From positions 6,324,001 to 6,388,000 of the forward strand of contig NZ_CP109031.1 of NCBI RefSeq assembly GCF_036226925.1: DNA of 64,000 bases, in the 5' to 3' direction. Origin of the DNA: Streptomyces sp. NBC_00659. GTDB taxonomy: Bacteria; Actinomycetota; Actinomycetes; Streptomycetales; Streptomycetaceae. This document shows positions 45,078 through 53,105 of the stretch, one piece after another (within the stretch, counting starts at the first letter, position 1; each line of letters starts with the position of its first letter). Below the pieces are notes generated by a model. That model ran no database searches. It was given only the letters and a program-made list of their open reading frames with translations, and was not told the origin of the DNA. Position numbers and translations under genes: made by a program.

Positions 45078-45442
45078 GTCCGGCAGCGTAACCGCCCATC
45101 CGCACACCCTCGCGAACAGCGCGGAAGAGCGGACACCGAGGCCTGTCCGGGGCCCGAGCCCCGTACCTCCCGCAGCCGCCGTACAACGCGAGGGGCCGTG
45201 CCGGTACATCACATGCCCGCAGGCCGGACGGATCACGACGCGCGCCCGCTTGGAACGCCGGTGGGATCCGTTCGGATGCGGGCGGATGCACCGGCGCGGC
45301 CCCGCCCCCCATCGGACGCCCGGCGTCCCCGGGCCGAGCGCCACCCCGAAACCGAAACGGGTCCGGAGCCGCATCGGACGCCCGGCACCCGGGCCGAGCG
45401 CCCCCGAACCCCGCGCGAGTCCGCAGCCGCCCGGGAGTCACT
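45078..45442. other. Intergenic region with a ~40-bp direct repeat
   Basis: Between the TetR and AurF-like genes I see no gene in these 365 bases. A direct repeat of about 37-41 bases, CATCGGACGCCCGG followed by GGGCCGAGCG, occurs at 45310-45350 and 45372-45408. The copies differ by small insertions. Confidence 0.6.
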
Positions 45443-46372
45443 TCAGGCCAGCAGCCCCGACGACTTCCACAGCCGCCGCCCGGCCCCCCGCAGCACCCCG
45501 ATGTCGTCCAGGAAGTCCGTCAGCTTCCTGGCCCCGGTCTGCATCACGTCCCGCCGGTGCCCACTGGCCTTCACCTGGGCCAGGGCCTCGCGCTTGTCGA
45601 GCCCGACGTTCGTGTAGACCTCGGGGTTGACGAAGGCCACCGAGAACACGCGGGCGAACTCGCCCGAGGTGACCCGGGTGAACTCCTGCGACCACCGCGG
45701 CGCGGTGAGCATCTGCCGCCGCAACTCCTCCCGGGCGTACCGGACATGGCGCGCCTCCTCCACCACGTGGATCCGCGTGACCCCCCGGACGAGGGTCTGC
45801 ACCCGCTCGTCCGGGAACGTCAGCCGCTGCATCCAGTCGAGGATCTCCTCACCGAGCAGTGTCGCCGTGAAGGACCCCGGAGTGGTCGAGATGGTCTTGA
45901 ACAGCCGTCCCAGATTCCGATGCGCCCGGCTCACCGGGTAGTACGGCGTGCCCCCGCGCGTGATCAGGCGCGCGAACATCTTCGAGTGCCGGCACTCGTC
46001 CTCGATCTCGGTCAGCGCGTACCGCACATGCGCGCTCGTCGCCGCCTTGTCGTAGATGTGCCGTACCAGCAGCTGCATCAGGATGATCTCGAACCAGATG
46101 CCCAGCGAGGCCAGCGCGGCCGCCTCGTGCCGGGACAGCGCGATCCGCTGCTCCTCGCTCATCCGCCGCCACAGCGGGGTGTCGTACAGCGACACCAGCT
46201 CGGGCGGCCAGAACCACTTGCCCTCCTCGAAGGGCGCGTCCCAGTCGAGTTCCTTGTCGGGGTCGAAGGAGTGCTTGGCGGAGGAGTCGAGGAGGCGCTC
46301 GGCCACCTGCTCCCGGTCCTTGAGCAGACCGAGCGCGTCACGGAGCACATCGGCTTCGGGCACCGTCGTCAT
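45443..46372 (-). CDS. AurF-like diiron N-oxygenase family protein
   Basis: The 309-residue protein resembles the p-aminobenzoate N-oxygenase (AurF) family. A four-helix core with carboxylate/His ligands is visible: LSRHEAAALASLGIWFEIIL, ALTEIEDECRHSKMFARLI (ExxH), LGEEILDW and RIHVVEEARHVRYAREELRR (ExxH). FEEGKWFWPPELVSLYDTP is the typical N-terminal region. Members oxidise aryl amines or other substrates with a diiron centre. ATG 46372 is favoured because GAGGTGG lies 9-15 bases upstream; GTG 46384 would be too close. It is divergent from another diiron-type gene, 138 bases apart, so the two may be coregulated. Substrate is unknown. Confidence 0.86.
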   Translation of the reverse strand: MTTVPEADVLRDALGLLKDREQVAERLLDSSAKHSFDPDKELDWDAPFEEGKWFWPPELVSLYDTPLWRRMSEEQRIALSRHEAAALASLGIWFEIILMQLLVRHIYDKAATSAHVRYALTEIEDECRHSKMFARLITRGGTPYYPVSRAHRNLGRLFKTISTTPGSFTATLLGEEILDWMQRLTFPDERVQTLVRGVTRIHVVEEARHVRYAREELRRQMLTAPRWSQEFTRVTSGEFARVFSVAFVNPEVYTNVGLDKREALAQVKASGHRRDVMQTGARKLTDFLDDIGVLRGAGRRLWKSSGLLA

Positions 46373-46435
46373 GGCTGTTCCCACCTCGTCGTACGGGATC
46401 TCTATGGGTTACCGGCGGTCACCACTTATGAGACT

Positions 46436-46449
46436 GCTTGTCAGCAAGC
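46436..46449. promoter_or_regulatory. Candidate operator between two divergent diiron protein genes
   Basis: GCTTG-TCAG-CAAGC is a perfect 5-bp-arm palindrome in the middle of the 138-base divergent promoter gap. A TetR regulator is encoded two positions away. The pairing is suggestive only. Confidence 0.4.
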
Positions 46450-46510
46450 TCGTCAATCCCCTGTGCCGGACTTGTTGACGGCGCGTCTACTCCGTGTGAG
46501 CCTGCGAAGT

Positions 46511-47620
46511 ATGCCGACGCATGAGCTGTACGCCGCGGACTCGGGAGATCCCCACTGGCAGATACCGGCCTCGGGGGCGGCCCGCTTCAGCTGGGAGTAC
46601 GACGACGGTCGTGACCGGCTGCTCGCCCTCTACCAGAAGGGCAAGGACAAGCAGTGGGACGGTCAGAAGCGCATCGACTGGGGCCTGGAGGTCGATCCCC
46701 TCGATCCGCTCGGCACCCCCGACGAGGCGATGACCCTGTACGGCACCCCGTACTGGACGAAGATGACCGACCGGGACAAGGGTGAACTGCGCAAGCACTA
46801 CGCCTCCTGGCAGTTCAGCCAGTTCCTGCACGGCGAACAGGGCGCGATGGTCTGCGCGGCGCGCATCGTCGAATCGGTCCCCGACCTCGACGCCAAGTTC
46901 TACTCGGCCACCCAGACCATGGACGAGGCCCGGCACGCGGAGGTCTACTCCCGCTTCCTGCACGAGAAGATCGGGATGCTCTACCCGATCAACGACAACC
47001 TCCGGTCCCTCCTCGGCGACACCCTGCGCGACTCGCGCTGGGACATGCCGTACCTGGGCATGCAGGTCCTGATCGAAGGCCTGGCGCTGGCCGCCTTCGG
47101 GATGATCAGGGACACCACCGACAAGCCGTTGCCGAAGCAGATCCTGTCGTACGTGATGCAGGACGAGGCCCGCCATGTCGCCTTCGGCCGCATGGCCCTG
47201 CGCGACTACTACCGGCAGCTCTCCGACGCCGAACTCCGCGAACGCGAGGAATTCGTGATCGAGGGCTGCTATCTGATGCGGGACAGGCTGCGCGGGGTCG
47301 AGGTCCTGGAGAACTTCGGCATCCCGAAGACGGAGGCCGAGGAGTTCAGTGAGAACTCCGAATTCCTGCACCTCTTCCGCCAGTTGCTCTTCAGCCGCAT
47401 CGTCCCGTGCGTCAAGGACATCGGCCTGTGGGGCGAACGCCTCCAGCGCGCCTACGTGGACATGGGCGTCTTCGACATGGGCAACTCCAACCTTGACCTG
47501 CTGATGGCCCAGGACGAGGAGATGGCCGAACAACTGGACGCGGAGCGGTTCGCGACCGAGGAGAGGGAACGCGTGGCGGAGGTCGGGAACACGATCGACG
47601 AGGGGCGCGGGAGCCCGTGA
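46511..47620 (+). CDS. Ferritin-like diiron protein, oxygenase candidate
   Basis: The 369-residue protein has a ferritin-like four-helix core. Candidate metal ligands are HGEQGAMVCAARI (Glu), TQTMDEARHAEVYSRFL (ExxH), VLIEGLALAAFGM (Glu) and MQDEARHVAFGRMALRDYYR (ExxH). This two-ExxH pattern is seen in ribonucleotide reductase R2, R2-like oxidases and related enzymes. Family members have diverse substrates. ATG 46511 is used; GTG 46496 is a possible earlier start and neither has a strong ribosome site. It ends one base before the stop of the convergent DUF3291 gene. Its divergent neighbour encodes a second diiron protein, which suggests a joint oxidation step. Confidence 0.85.
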   Translation: MPTHELYAADSGDPHWQIPASGAARFSWEYDDGRDRLLALYQKGKDKQWDGQKRIDWGLEVDPLDPLGTPDEAMTLYGTPYWTKMTDRDKGELRKHYASWQFSQFLHGEQGAMVCAARIVESVPDLDAKFYSATQTMDEARHAEVYSRFLHEKIGMLYPINDNLRSLLGDTLRDSRWDMPYLGMQVLIEGLALAAFGMIRDTTDKPLPKQILSYVMQDEARHVAFGRMALRDYYRQLSDAELREREEFVIEGCYLMRDRLRGVEVLENFGIPKTEAEEFSENSEFLHLFRQLLFSRIVPCVKDIGLWGERLQRAYVDMGVFDMGNSNLDLLMAQDEEMAEQLDAERFATEERERVAEVGNTIDEGRGSP

Positions 47621-48085
47621 TCACGGCCCCGCCGGCGGGAAGGAGGTCCGCAGGCTGAAGGCGTGCGGCGTGGGTCCGTGTTCGCGCAGGTGGAGGAGGC
47701 GGGACTCGGCTTCCGCGACCGTGGGACGGTGGCCGGCCGGAACCCACCACAGTGCGGTCACCGCTTCCTCCAGCCGCTCGAACCACTCACGGCGCCGTGC
47801 CATCAGCTCGCGGTGCCGGCCCTGGTACATGAACGCCGTCAGCGCGTTCGTGTCCCGCCAGGTGGACATGTTGATGATCGTCCAGGCGTCGCCGAGGACG
47901 CGGAAGTCCGTGGCGTCGCCGGAGTCGTCCTGCAGACGCCAGACGAATCCGTCCGCCGCGTCCGCGACGGCGTTCACGGGTTCGAGGGCTTCCACGAAAT
48001 CTTTCAACTGGGGGGAATCCAAAGGGGCTTTGAGGCGAGCGACGTTGACCTGGGCGAGTTCGAACGAGGCTGTCGACGAAGTCAT
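47621..48085 (-). CDS. DUF3291 domain protein
   Basis: The 154-residue protein has the DUF3291 pattern: SFELAQVNVARLKAPLDSPQ at the N-terminus, GFVWRLQDDSGDATDFRVLG, WTIINMSTWRDTNALTAFMY and ALWWVPAGHRPTVAEAESRL. The family is related to the ABM (antibiotic biosynthesis monooxygenase) fold but has no proven activity. ATG 48085 gives the conserved length. The gene is convergent with the ferritin-like gene without spacer. A 21-bp minisatellite lies directly upstream of its start. Confidence 0.88.
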   Translation of the reverse strand: MTSSTASFELAQVNVARLKAPLDSPQLKDFVEALEPVNAVADAADGFVWRLQDDSGDATDFRVLGDAWTIINMSTWRDTNALTAFMYQGRHRELMARRREWFERLEEAVTALWWVPAGHRPTVAEAESRLLHLREHGPTPHAFSLRTSFPPAGP

Positions 48086-48138
48086 GGCCGAACGGTAGGT
48101 CGGCCGGGAGGAACGGCACAGCCCCCGTCTCACGGACT

Positions 48139-48286
48139 GGGCGACCCGAATCGGAACCCGGGGCGACCCGAACCGGAACCTGGGCGAGGCAGACTGAAAC
48201 TGGGGCGACCGGAACCGGAACCGGGGCGGGGCGGACCGGAACCGGGGCGACCGGAACCGGAACCAGAGCGAGACCGGCCGAACCCG
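48139..48286. repeat. 21-bp minisatellite array
   Basis: About seven imperfect units of 21 bases like GGGCGACCGGAACCGGAACCG run head to tail, starting near 48139, 48160, 48182, 48203, 48224, 48245 and 48266. They fill the space between the DUF3291 start and the PBP stop. The frame through the array encodes RPGSGSG-type peptides but lacks a start and a ribosome site. Confidence 0.9.
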
Positions 48287-48344
48287 GGCCGCGACAGGCC
48301 AGGACCTGGGCGCGCGATGAAGCGCTCCGGAGTGGGAGCCCCCT

Positions 48345-49802
48345 TCAAGAGCCCAGCACCGCTTCCATCACAGTCCGGGCGATCGGCCCCGCGAACCCGC
48401 CCCCGGTGATGTCCCCGCGGTTCGCGGCGGCATCCTCGACGACGACCGCGACGGCCACCGCGGGCTCCATGGAGCCGTCGGCGCGGGCCCAGGAGATGAA
48501 CCAGGCGTACGGGGTACCGGAGTTGCCGATGCCGTGCTGGGCGGTGCCGGTCTTTCCGCCGACGGTGGCACCGGGAATGGCGGCCACGGTCCCGGTGCCC
48601 TTCTCCACCACGTCGGTCATCAGCTCGCGCATGCGCTGCGCGGTCGACGCTCTCATCGCCTGATGAAGGACGCGCGGACCGGTCGTGCTGAGCGTCGCGC
48701 CTCTGTGCGTGGTCGTCCGCTCCACCAGATAGGGCGTTTTGACCGAACCGTCGCCCGCGACGGCCGACGCGATCATCGCCATCTGCAACGGAGTCGCCCG
48801 GGTGTCGAACTGGCCGATGGAGGAGAGCCCCAACTGCGCCCTGTCGAGCCGCAGATCGAAGTTGCTGGGCGCCACCGAGAAGGGGATGCGCAGCTTGCGG
48901 TCGTTGAAGCCGAAGTCCGCCGCCGTCCTCGTCATGTCGTCGAGCCCGATGTCCACGCCCAGTTTCGCGAAGACCGTGTTGCAGGACCAGGTGAAGGCGT
49001 ACCGCAGGGAGGCGTCCTCGCAGCCCTCGATCTCGTTCGTGAGCCTGGTCGTGGTGCCGGGAAGCCGGTAGGGGTTCGGTGACCTGGTGGGCGCGTCGAC
49101 ATCGTCCACGACACCCGAGTCCAGCGCCGCGGCGGCGGTCAGCACCTTGAACGTCGACCCCGGCGGATACGTCTGCCGGATCGCCCGGTTGAGCATCGGC
49201 TTGTCGGCCCGGCCGTTCAGCCCGGCCCACGCCCCGGTGACGTCCGGCCCCGTCCCGGACAGCCGCGCGGGATCGTACGACGGCGTGGAGACCAGGGCCA
49301 GGATCCGCCCAGTCGACGGTTCGATCGCGGCGACCGCGCCCCGGCGGCCGCCGAGTCCCTCGTAGGCGGCCCGCTGCGCGGCCGGGTTGAGGGTGGTGAC
49401 GACCCTGCCGCCGGAGCCGCGGGCCCGGGTGAGGCCGCTGAACAGGGGGAACGGGGTCAGCATCGGGTCGGTGCCGGAGAGGATGCCGTCCTCGGTGCCC
49501 TCCAGCAGCGTGGTCCCGTAGAGCTGTGAGGAGAAGCCGGTGACGGCGGCGTACAACGGCCCGTCCAGGTAGGTCCGTTCGTAGCGGAACTGCTCGCCGG
49601 TGTCCTTGGAGCCGGTGACCGTGCGGCCGTCGACGACGATGTCCCCGCGCGGCTGGCCGTAACGGGCGATCGCCGGACGGCGGTTGGCGGGATTGCGGTC
49701 GTACGACGGGGCCTCGACGACCTGGACGCGGGCGGCGTTGACCAGGAGGGCCACGAGCAGCACGGCGCACAGCCCGACGGCCCGGCGGATGTACTTGGTC
49801 AT
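48345..49802 (-). CDS. Class B penicillin-binding protein (PBP2-type transpeptidase)
   Basis: The 485-residue membrane enzyme cross-links peptidoglycan. One N-terminal TM (AVGLCAVLLVALLVNAARVQ) precedes a dimerisation region and the transpeptidase domain with motif 1 STFK (YPPGSTFKVLT), motif 2 SCN (FTWSCNTVFAKLG) and motif 3 KTGTA (GGKTGTAQHG). All three are intact. ATG 49802 overlaps the FtsW-like stop by four bases (ATGA), so polymerase and transpeptidase are made together. This is a second, compact SEDS/PBP pair typical of actinobacteria, separate from the division-cluster ftsW/ftsI. Which process it serves cannot be told from sequence. Confidence 0.94.
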   Translation of the reverse strand: MTKYIRRAVGLCAVLLVALLVNAARVQVVEAPSYDRNPANRRPAIARYGQPRGDIVVDGRTVTGSKDTGEQFRYERTYLDGPLYAAVTGFSSQLYGTTLLEGTEDGILSGTDPMLTPFPLFSGLTRARGSGGRVVTTLNPAAQRAAYEGLGGRRGAVAAIEPSTGRILALVSTPSYDPARLSGTGPDVTGAWAGLNGRADKPMLNRAIRQTYPPGSTFKVLTAAAALDSGVVDDVDAPTRSPNPYRLPGTTTRLTNEIEGCEDASLRYAFTWSCNTVFAKLGVDIGLDDMTRTAADFGFNDRKLRIPFSVAPSNFDLRLDRAQLGLSSIGQFDTRATPLQMAMIASAVAGDGSVKTPYLVERTTTHRGATLSTTGPRVLHQAMRASTAQRMRELMTDVVEKGTGTVAAIPGATVGGKTGTAQHGIGNSGTPYAWFISWARADGSMEPAVAVAVVVEDAAANRGDITGGGFAGPIARTVMEAVLGS

Positions 49803-51184
49803 GGTGCCGGTGTCCCGTCGTACTGACCGCGGGCGCAGTCGCTGATCCGGATCAGCAGGGCCACGATGATCCAGTTGGTGACGACGGAGGAGCCGCCCTG
49901 GGCGAGGAACGGCATCGCCATGCCCGTCAGCGGGATCAGGCCGGTCACGCCTCCCGCGATGACGAAGACCTGGAGCGCCACGATCGAGGCGAGGCCGATC
50001 GCGAGCAGCCGGCCGAAGGGGTCGCGCAGAGCGAGGCCCGCGCGGTAGCCGCGTTCGACGAGGAGGGCGTAGAGGAGGAAGACCGCGGACAGGCCGGTCA
50101 GACCGAGTTCCTCGCCCGCGGTGGCCAGAATGAAGTCGGACTTGGCGGCGAAGCCGATGAGGACCGAATGGCCGAGCCCCAGGCCGGTGCCGAGCATGCC
50201 GCCGGCGGCGAACGCGAAGAGGGACTGGGCGAGTTGGTTGGGTCCCTGGCCGGCGGTGATCGAGGCGAAAGGGTCCAGCCAGTCCTCGACCCGGCTGTGG
50301 ACATGCGGTTCGAGGCGGCCGACGGCGAGGGCGCCGACGCAGGCGAGCAGCAGCCCGACCGCGATCCAACCGGTGCGGCCGGTGGCCACGTAGAGCAGGA
50401 TCACGAACAGGCCGAAGAAGAGCAGCGAGGTTCCGAGGTCCCGCTCCAGGACCAGGACCAGGACGCTGAGCAGCCAGATCGCCACGATCGGGCCGAGGAC
50501 GCGGCCGGTGGGCAGCTGGAGCCGCCGGAACCGCCAGATCTGGCGGCCGCTGTACGCGAGCGCGTTGCGGTTGGCGGCGAGGTAGCCGGCGAAGAAGACG
50601 GCGAGCAGGACCTTCGCGAACTCGCCCGGCTGGATGGAGAATCCGGCGATCCGGATCCAGATGCGGGCGCCGTTCACCGCCGGGAAGAAGATCGGCAGGA
50701 CGAGCAGGGCGAGGGCGCCGACCACCGAGACGTAGGTGTAGCGCTGGAGGACACGGTGGTCGCGCAGACAGAGCACGACGACGATGAAGAACGCGACGCC
50801 GAGCGTGGACCAGACGAGCTGGATGGGAGCCGCCTGGTCGGCCGGGGTCTCCAGGTCGAGCCGGTAGATCAGCACCAGGCCCAGGCCGTTGAGGAGGACG
50901 GCGATGGGCAGCAGCAGCGGATCGGCGTAGGGGGCCCGCAGGCGCACGGCGACATGGGCGAGGAGCGCGAGCACGCCGAGCCCGGCGCCGTAACCGGCGG
51001 CGCCGGGCGGAACGGTGCCGTGCCTGGCGAGACCGACGGCGCAGTAGCCGTACACGCAGAGCAGGACGGCGACGACGATGAGGGACAGCTCGATGCCACG
51101 GCGCCTGGGCAGGCGTTCGGCGGGAGGAGCCGGGTCAGCCGCCACGGCCGTTCCGGAGGTTCCGGACATTCCGGGCTGGATCAT
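49799..51184 (-). CDS. SEDS glycosyltransferase, FtsW/RodA/SpoVE family
   Basis: The 461-residue polytopic membrane protein polymerises lipid II into glycan strands. About ten to twelve TM segments are visible, such as GIELSLIVVAVLLCVYGYCA, IPVRLLK-like loops being absent and LAVFFAGYLAANRNALAYSG present. Conserved SEDS stretches are WIRIAGFSIQPGEFAKVLLA, VLERDLGTSLLFFGLFVILL, GTGLGLGHSVLIGFAAKSDF and ILATAGEELGLTG; the catalytic Asp region is near the large extracytoplasmic loop. It is upstream of and overlaps the PBP gene. Start 51184 is taken; ATG 51169 is an alternative with an equally weak ribosome site. Confidence 0.93.
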   Translation of the reverse strand: MIQPGMSGTSGTAVAADPAPPAERLPRRRGIELSLIVVAVLLCVYGYCAVGLARHGTVPPGAAGYGAGLGVLALLAHVAVRLRAPYADPLLLPIAVLLNGLGLVLIYRLDLETPADQAAPIQLVWSTLGVAFFIVVVLCLRDHRVLQRYTYVSVVGALALLVLPIFFPAVNGARIWIRIAGFSIQPGEFAKVLLAVFFAGYLAANRNALAYSGRQIWRFRRLQLPTGRVLGPIVAIWLLSVLVLVLERDLGTSLLFFGLFVILLYVATGRTGWIAVGLLLACVGALAVGRLEPHVHSRVEDWLDPFASITAGQGPNQLAQSLFAFAAGGMLGTGLGLGHSVLIGFAAKSDFILATAGEELGLTGLSAVFLLYALLVERGYRAGLALRDPFGRLLAIGLASIVALQVFVIAGGVTGLIPLTGMAMPFLAQGGSSVVTNWIIVALLIRISDCARGQYDGTPAP

Positions 51185-51281
51185 GTCCGGAACGTAGCAA
51201 GCGGGCGACCCGATGTCCCGTTACCCGATGTCCCGTCATGCGATGACGAACCGAGGGTCCGGTCCGCCGTCGCCCCGGGTG

Positions 51282-51947
51282 TCAGCACCAGCGGGGGGCG
51301 GGGCCGATGTTGTCGATGTAGCGAGCGGCGCCCCAGGCCCAGGTGCCGTCCGTGAGGAGGTACCAGTTCGGGTTGCCGTCGACGGTCTCGCCGGGGGTCT
51401 TGCAGAAGATGGAGACGATCTCCCCCTGCCGCGCGACCCGGATCAGCTGGCTGCCGCGTGTCGGGGAGCTGCGCAGGGCCAGCCCGCCATGAGCGGTGAC
51501 CCGGCCCTGGTACAGCCGCGGATTGTTCTGGCCGTTCCCGTTCCCGTTCCCGTTCCCGTTGACGTTCGCCGGTTCGCGGCCGTCACCGCCACCGCCGCCG
51601 TTGTTCCAGTTCTGGTTGCCGCCCCCGCCCCCGTTGTCCCAGCTGTTGCCGCCCCCGCCGCCGTTGTCCCAGTTCTGGTTGCCCCCGCCGTCACCGCCCC
51701 CGCCGTCACCGTTGCTCCACGACTGGCCGCCCCCGTCGCCACCGGCGCCCTGCTCGCGGCCGTCACCGCCTCCGTCACCACCGTCGCTCCACTGGTGGCC
51801 GTCGGCGCCGTTGCTCCACTGCTGATGGTCACCGCTTCCGGAGCCGCCGTCGCCGTCGGCGAGGGCGGGGGCGGCACCGGCGAGGGCGACGAGGCTGCCG
51901 GTGGCGAGGGCCATACCGATTCGGGTGTATCGGGACCGCAGGGACAT
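51282..51947 (-). CDS. Secreted SH3-domain protein with Gly/Asn/Trp-rich repeats
   Basis: This 221-residue exported protein has a signal peptide (MSLRSRYTRIGMALATGSLV, cut after ALA), then about 110 residues of Gly/Asp/Asn repeats with regularly spaced Trp (QQWSNGADG, NQNWDNGGGGG) and a GN tract, then a bacterial SH3 domain (LALRSSPTRGSQLIRVARQG, VDGNPNWYLLTDGTWAWGAA, RYIDN). SH3b domains often bind cell-wall peptides. ATG 51947 has GGAGGAG upstream. The DNA of the GN tract is a hexamer repeat at about 51528-51560, prone to slippage in steps that keep the frame. Confidence 0.9.
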   Translation of the reverse strand: MSLRSRYTRIGMALATGSLVALAGAAPALADGDGGSGSGDHQQWSNGADGHQWSDGGDGGGDGREQGAGGDGGGQSWSNGDGGGGDGGGNQNWDNGGGGGNSWDNGGGGGNQNWNNGGGGGDGREPANVNGNGNGNGNGQNNPRLYQGRVTAHGGLALRSSPTRGSQLIRVARQGEIVSIFCKTPGETVDGNPNWYLLTDGTWAWGAARYIDNIGPAPRWC

Positions 51948-52018
51948 GGAGGGCTCCTCCAGGAAGGGGGTGAAGCTGACTTATCGCCACATTAGGATCG
52001 GGAGCCCGGGAGCGCAGT

Positions 52019-52465
52019 TCACACTCCGCCATCGGGGACGCCCGGCTCCCGCCGTCCGCCCTGAGGGAGCGTCAGTGTCGCCGGCGCACCGCCGTCCGGG
52101 GCGCCGGCGGACTCCGGACGCGCATCCAGGACCTCCGCCCGGCCGAGCGCGATCGTCAGGCCCAGCCCGTGGCCCTTGGCGCCGCCCTCGGTACGGAAGC
52201 GTTGCGGGCCGTGCTCCACGAGGTAGCCGGGGTAACCGTCCCCGTGGTCCCGGACGGTGACGACCGGGCCGTCCAGGGTCAGCACCACCGGCCTTCTGCC
52301 GTGCTTGTGGGCGTTCGCCACCAGATTCCCGAGCACCAAGTCGGCCTTCCCGTCGCCGGTGAGATCGCGGTAGTACGCCCGCAGGACCGGGCACGTGCGG
52401 CCGCGCGCGCCCGGCTGCCCGCAGTCCTCGAGCAGCCGCGCGGTCTCGGCGTACGCCGTATGGGG
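52019..52465 (-). pseudogene. Chimeric remnant: foreign helix joined to histidine-kinase ATPase tail
   Basis: One uninterrupted minus-strand frame reads a fragment TAYAETARLLEDCGQPGA... LRAYYRDLTGDGKADLVL, which I associate with a small streptomycete protein family, directly fused to a histidine-kinase ATP-binding end: LGNLVANAHKHGRRPVVL (N box), VTVRDHGDGYPGYLVEHG (G1) and GGAKGHGLGLTIALGRAEVL (G2). No start codon or ribosome site lies at its beginning and no kinase HisKA part exists. The upstream part of the same frame runs as a shadow through the phosphatase gene. The best explanation is a deletion that fused the ends of two former genes. Confidence 0.6.
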
Positions 52466-52506
52466 CCCGTTTCCTCTCCTCGCCGCGGGAGCGCCTGCCC
52501 CGGCGG

Positions 52507-53013
52507 CTACTCCGCGAGTTCTTCGAGAAGGCGTGCCGTGGGGAGCCCGGCCCGCAGGTACTCCACGAACAGCTCGTTGTGCAGAGCCCAGGGCGAGCGC
52601 CGGGCCCGGATCAGCCGTATCGCGTCGTCGGCGGTGTACCCCGCCAGGGCGAGCGCGTGCGCGACGACCAGCCCCGAGCGGTTGTACCCGTGATGGCAGC
52701 GGACGAGCACCCGGCGCCCGTCCTCCAACGCGTCGTCGGCGGCCCGCGCGAGCCGCATGACCCCGGTGAGCTGCGTACCGTCCAGCGGCCCGTCCGGTAT
52801 CGGCCACACATGATGCTCGACCCCCGGGTCGGGCCCGTGCCCCGGCTGCCGCAGCAGCGTCAGCACCAGGTCGAACTCGTCGTTCACGACGACGGATTGC
52901 GGCTGTCCCGAACGCCCCGTGAACTCGTGGCCGCCCATCCACAGGCCGGGCACGATCTCACTCCACGGGCTGTCCGGGGCCGGAACATCCGGATACCTTC
53001 TGCGAGTTCGCAA
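52507..53013 (-). CDS. Dual-specificity/tyrosine phosphatase-like protein with TTG start
   Basis: The 168-residue protein has the Cys-x5-Arg loop CHHGYNRSG of the dual-specificity phosphatase fold, preceded by RRVLVRCHHGYN and followed by GLVVAHALALAGYTADDAIR. The general-acid region is likely in EHHVWPIPDGPLDG. It should dephosphorylate Tyr/Ser/Thr-P or another phosphoester. I place the start at TTG 53013 because GGGAGGCGCC lies directly upstream at good spacing, and the coding sequence then begins LRTRRRYPDVPAP. The longer frame from 53049 has no ribosome site. It is divergent from the NERD-domain gene. Confidence 0.86.
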   Translation of the reverse strand: MRTRRRYPDVPAPDSPWSEIVPGLWMGGHEFTGRSGQPQSVVVNDEFDLVLTLLRQPGHGPDPGVEHHVWPIPDGPLDGTQLTGVMRLARAADDALEDGRRVLVRCHHGYNRSGLVVAHALALAGYTADDAIRLIRARRSPWALHNELFVEYLRAGLPTARLLEELAE

Positions 53014-53105
53014 CGGCGCCTCCCACCCAACTGCCCCAACTCCTGCCAAAGGTAACCGGGTTCTTGCCCCTGGAGCACCCCGCCTGTTCCCATGGTCATG
53101 GGGTG

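Noticed and set aside
48139..48286. Possible CRISPR array
   Set aside because: Units are adjacent 21-mers without unique spacers, and no cas gene is nearby. The arrays at 29.7-30.1 and 54.0 kb fail for the same reason.
48130..49770. A 546-residue minus-strand frame in the PBP gene
   Set aside because: It is another frame of the PBP coding strand; its RPGSGSG tail comes from the 21-bp minisatellite.
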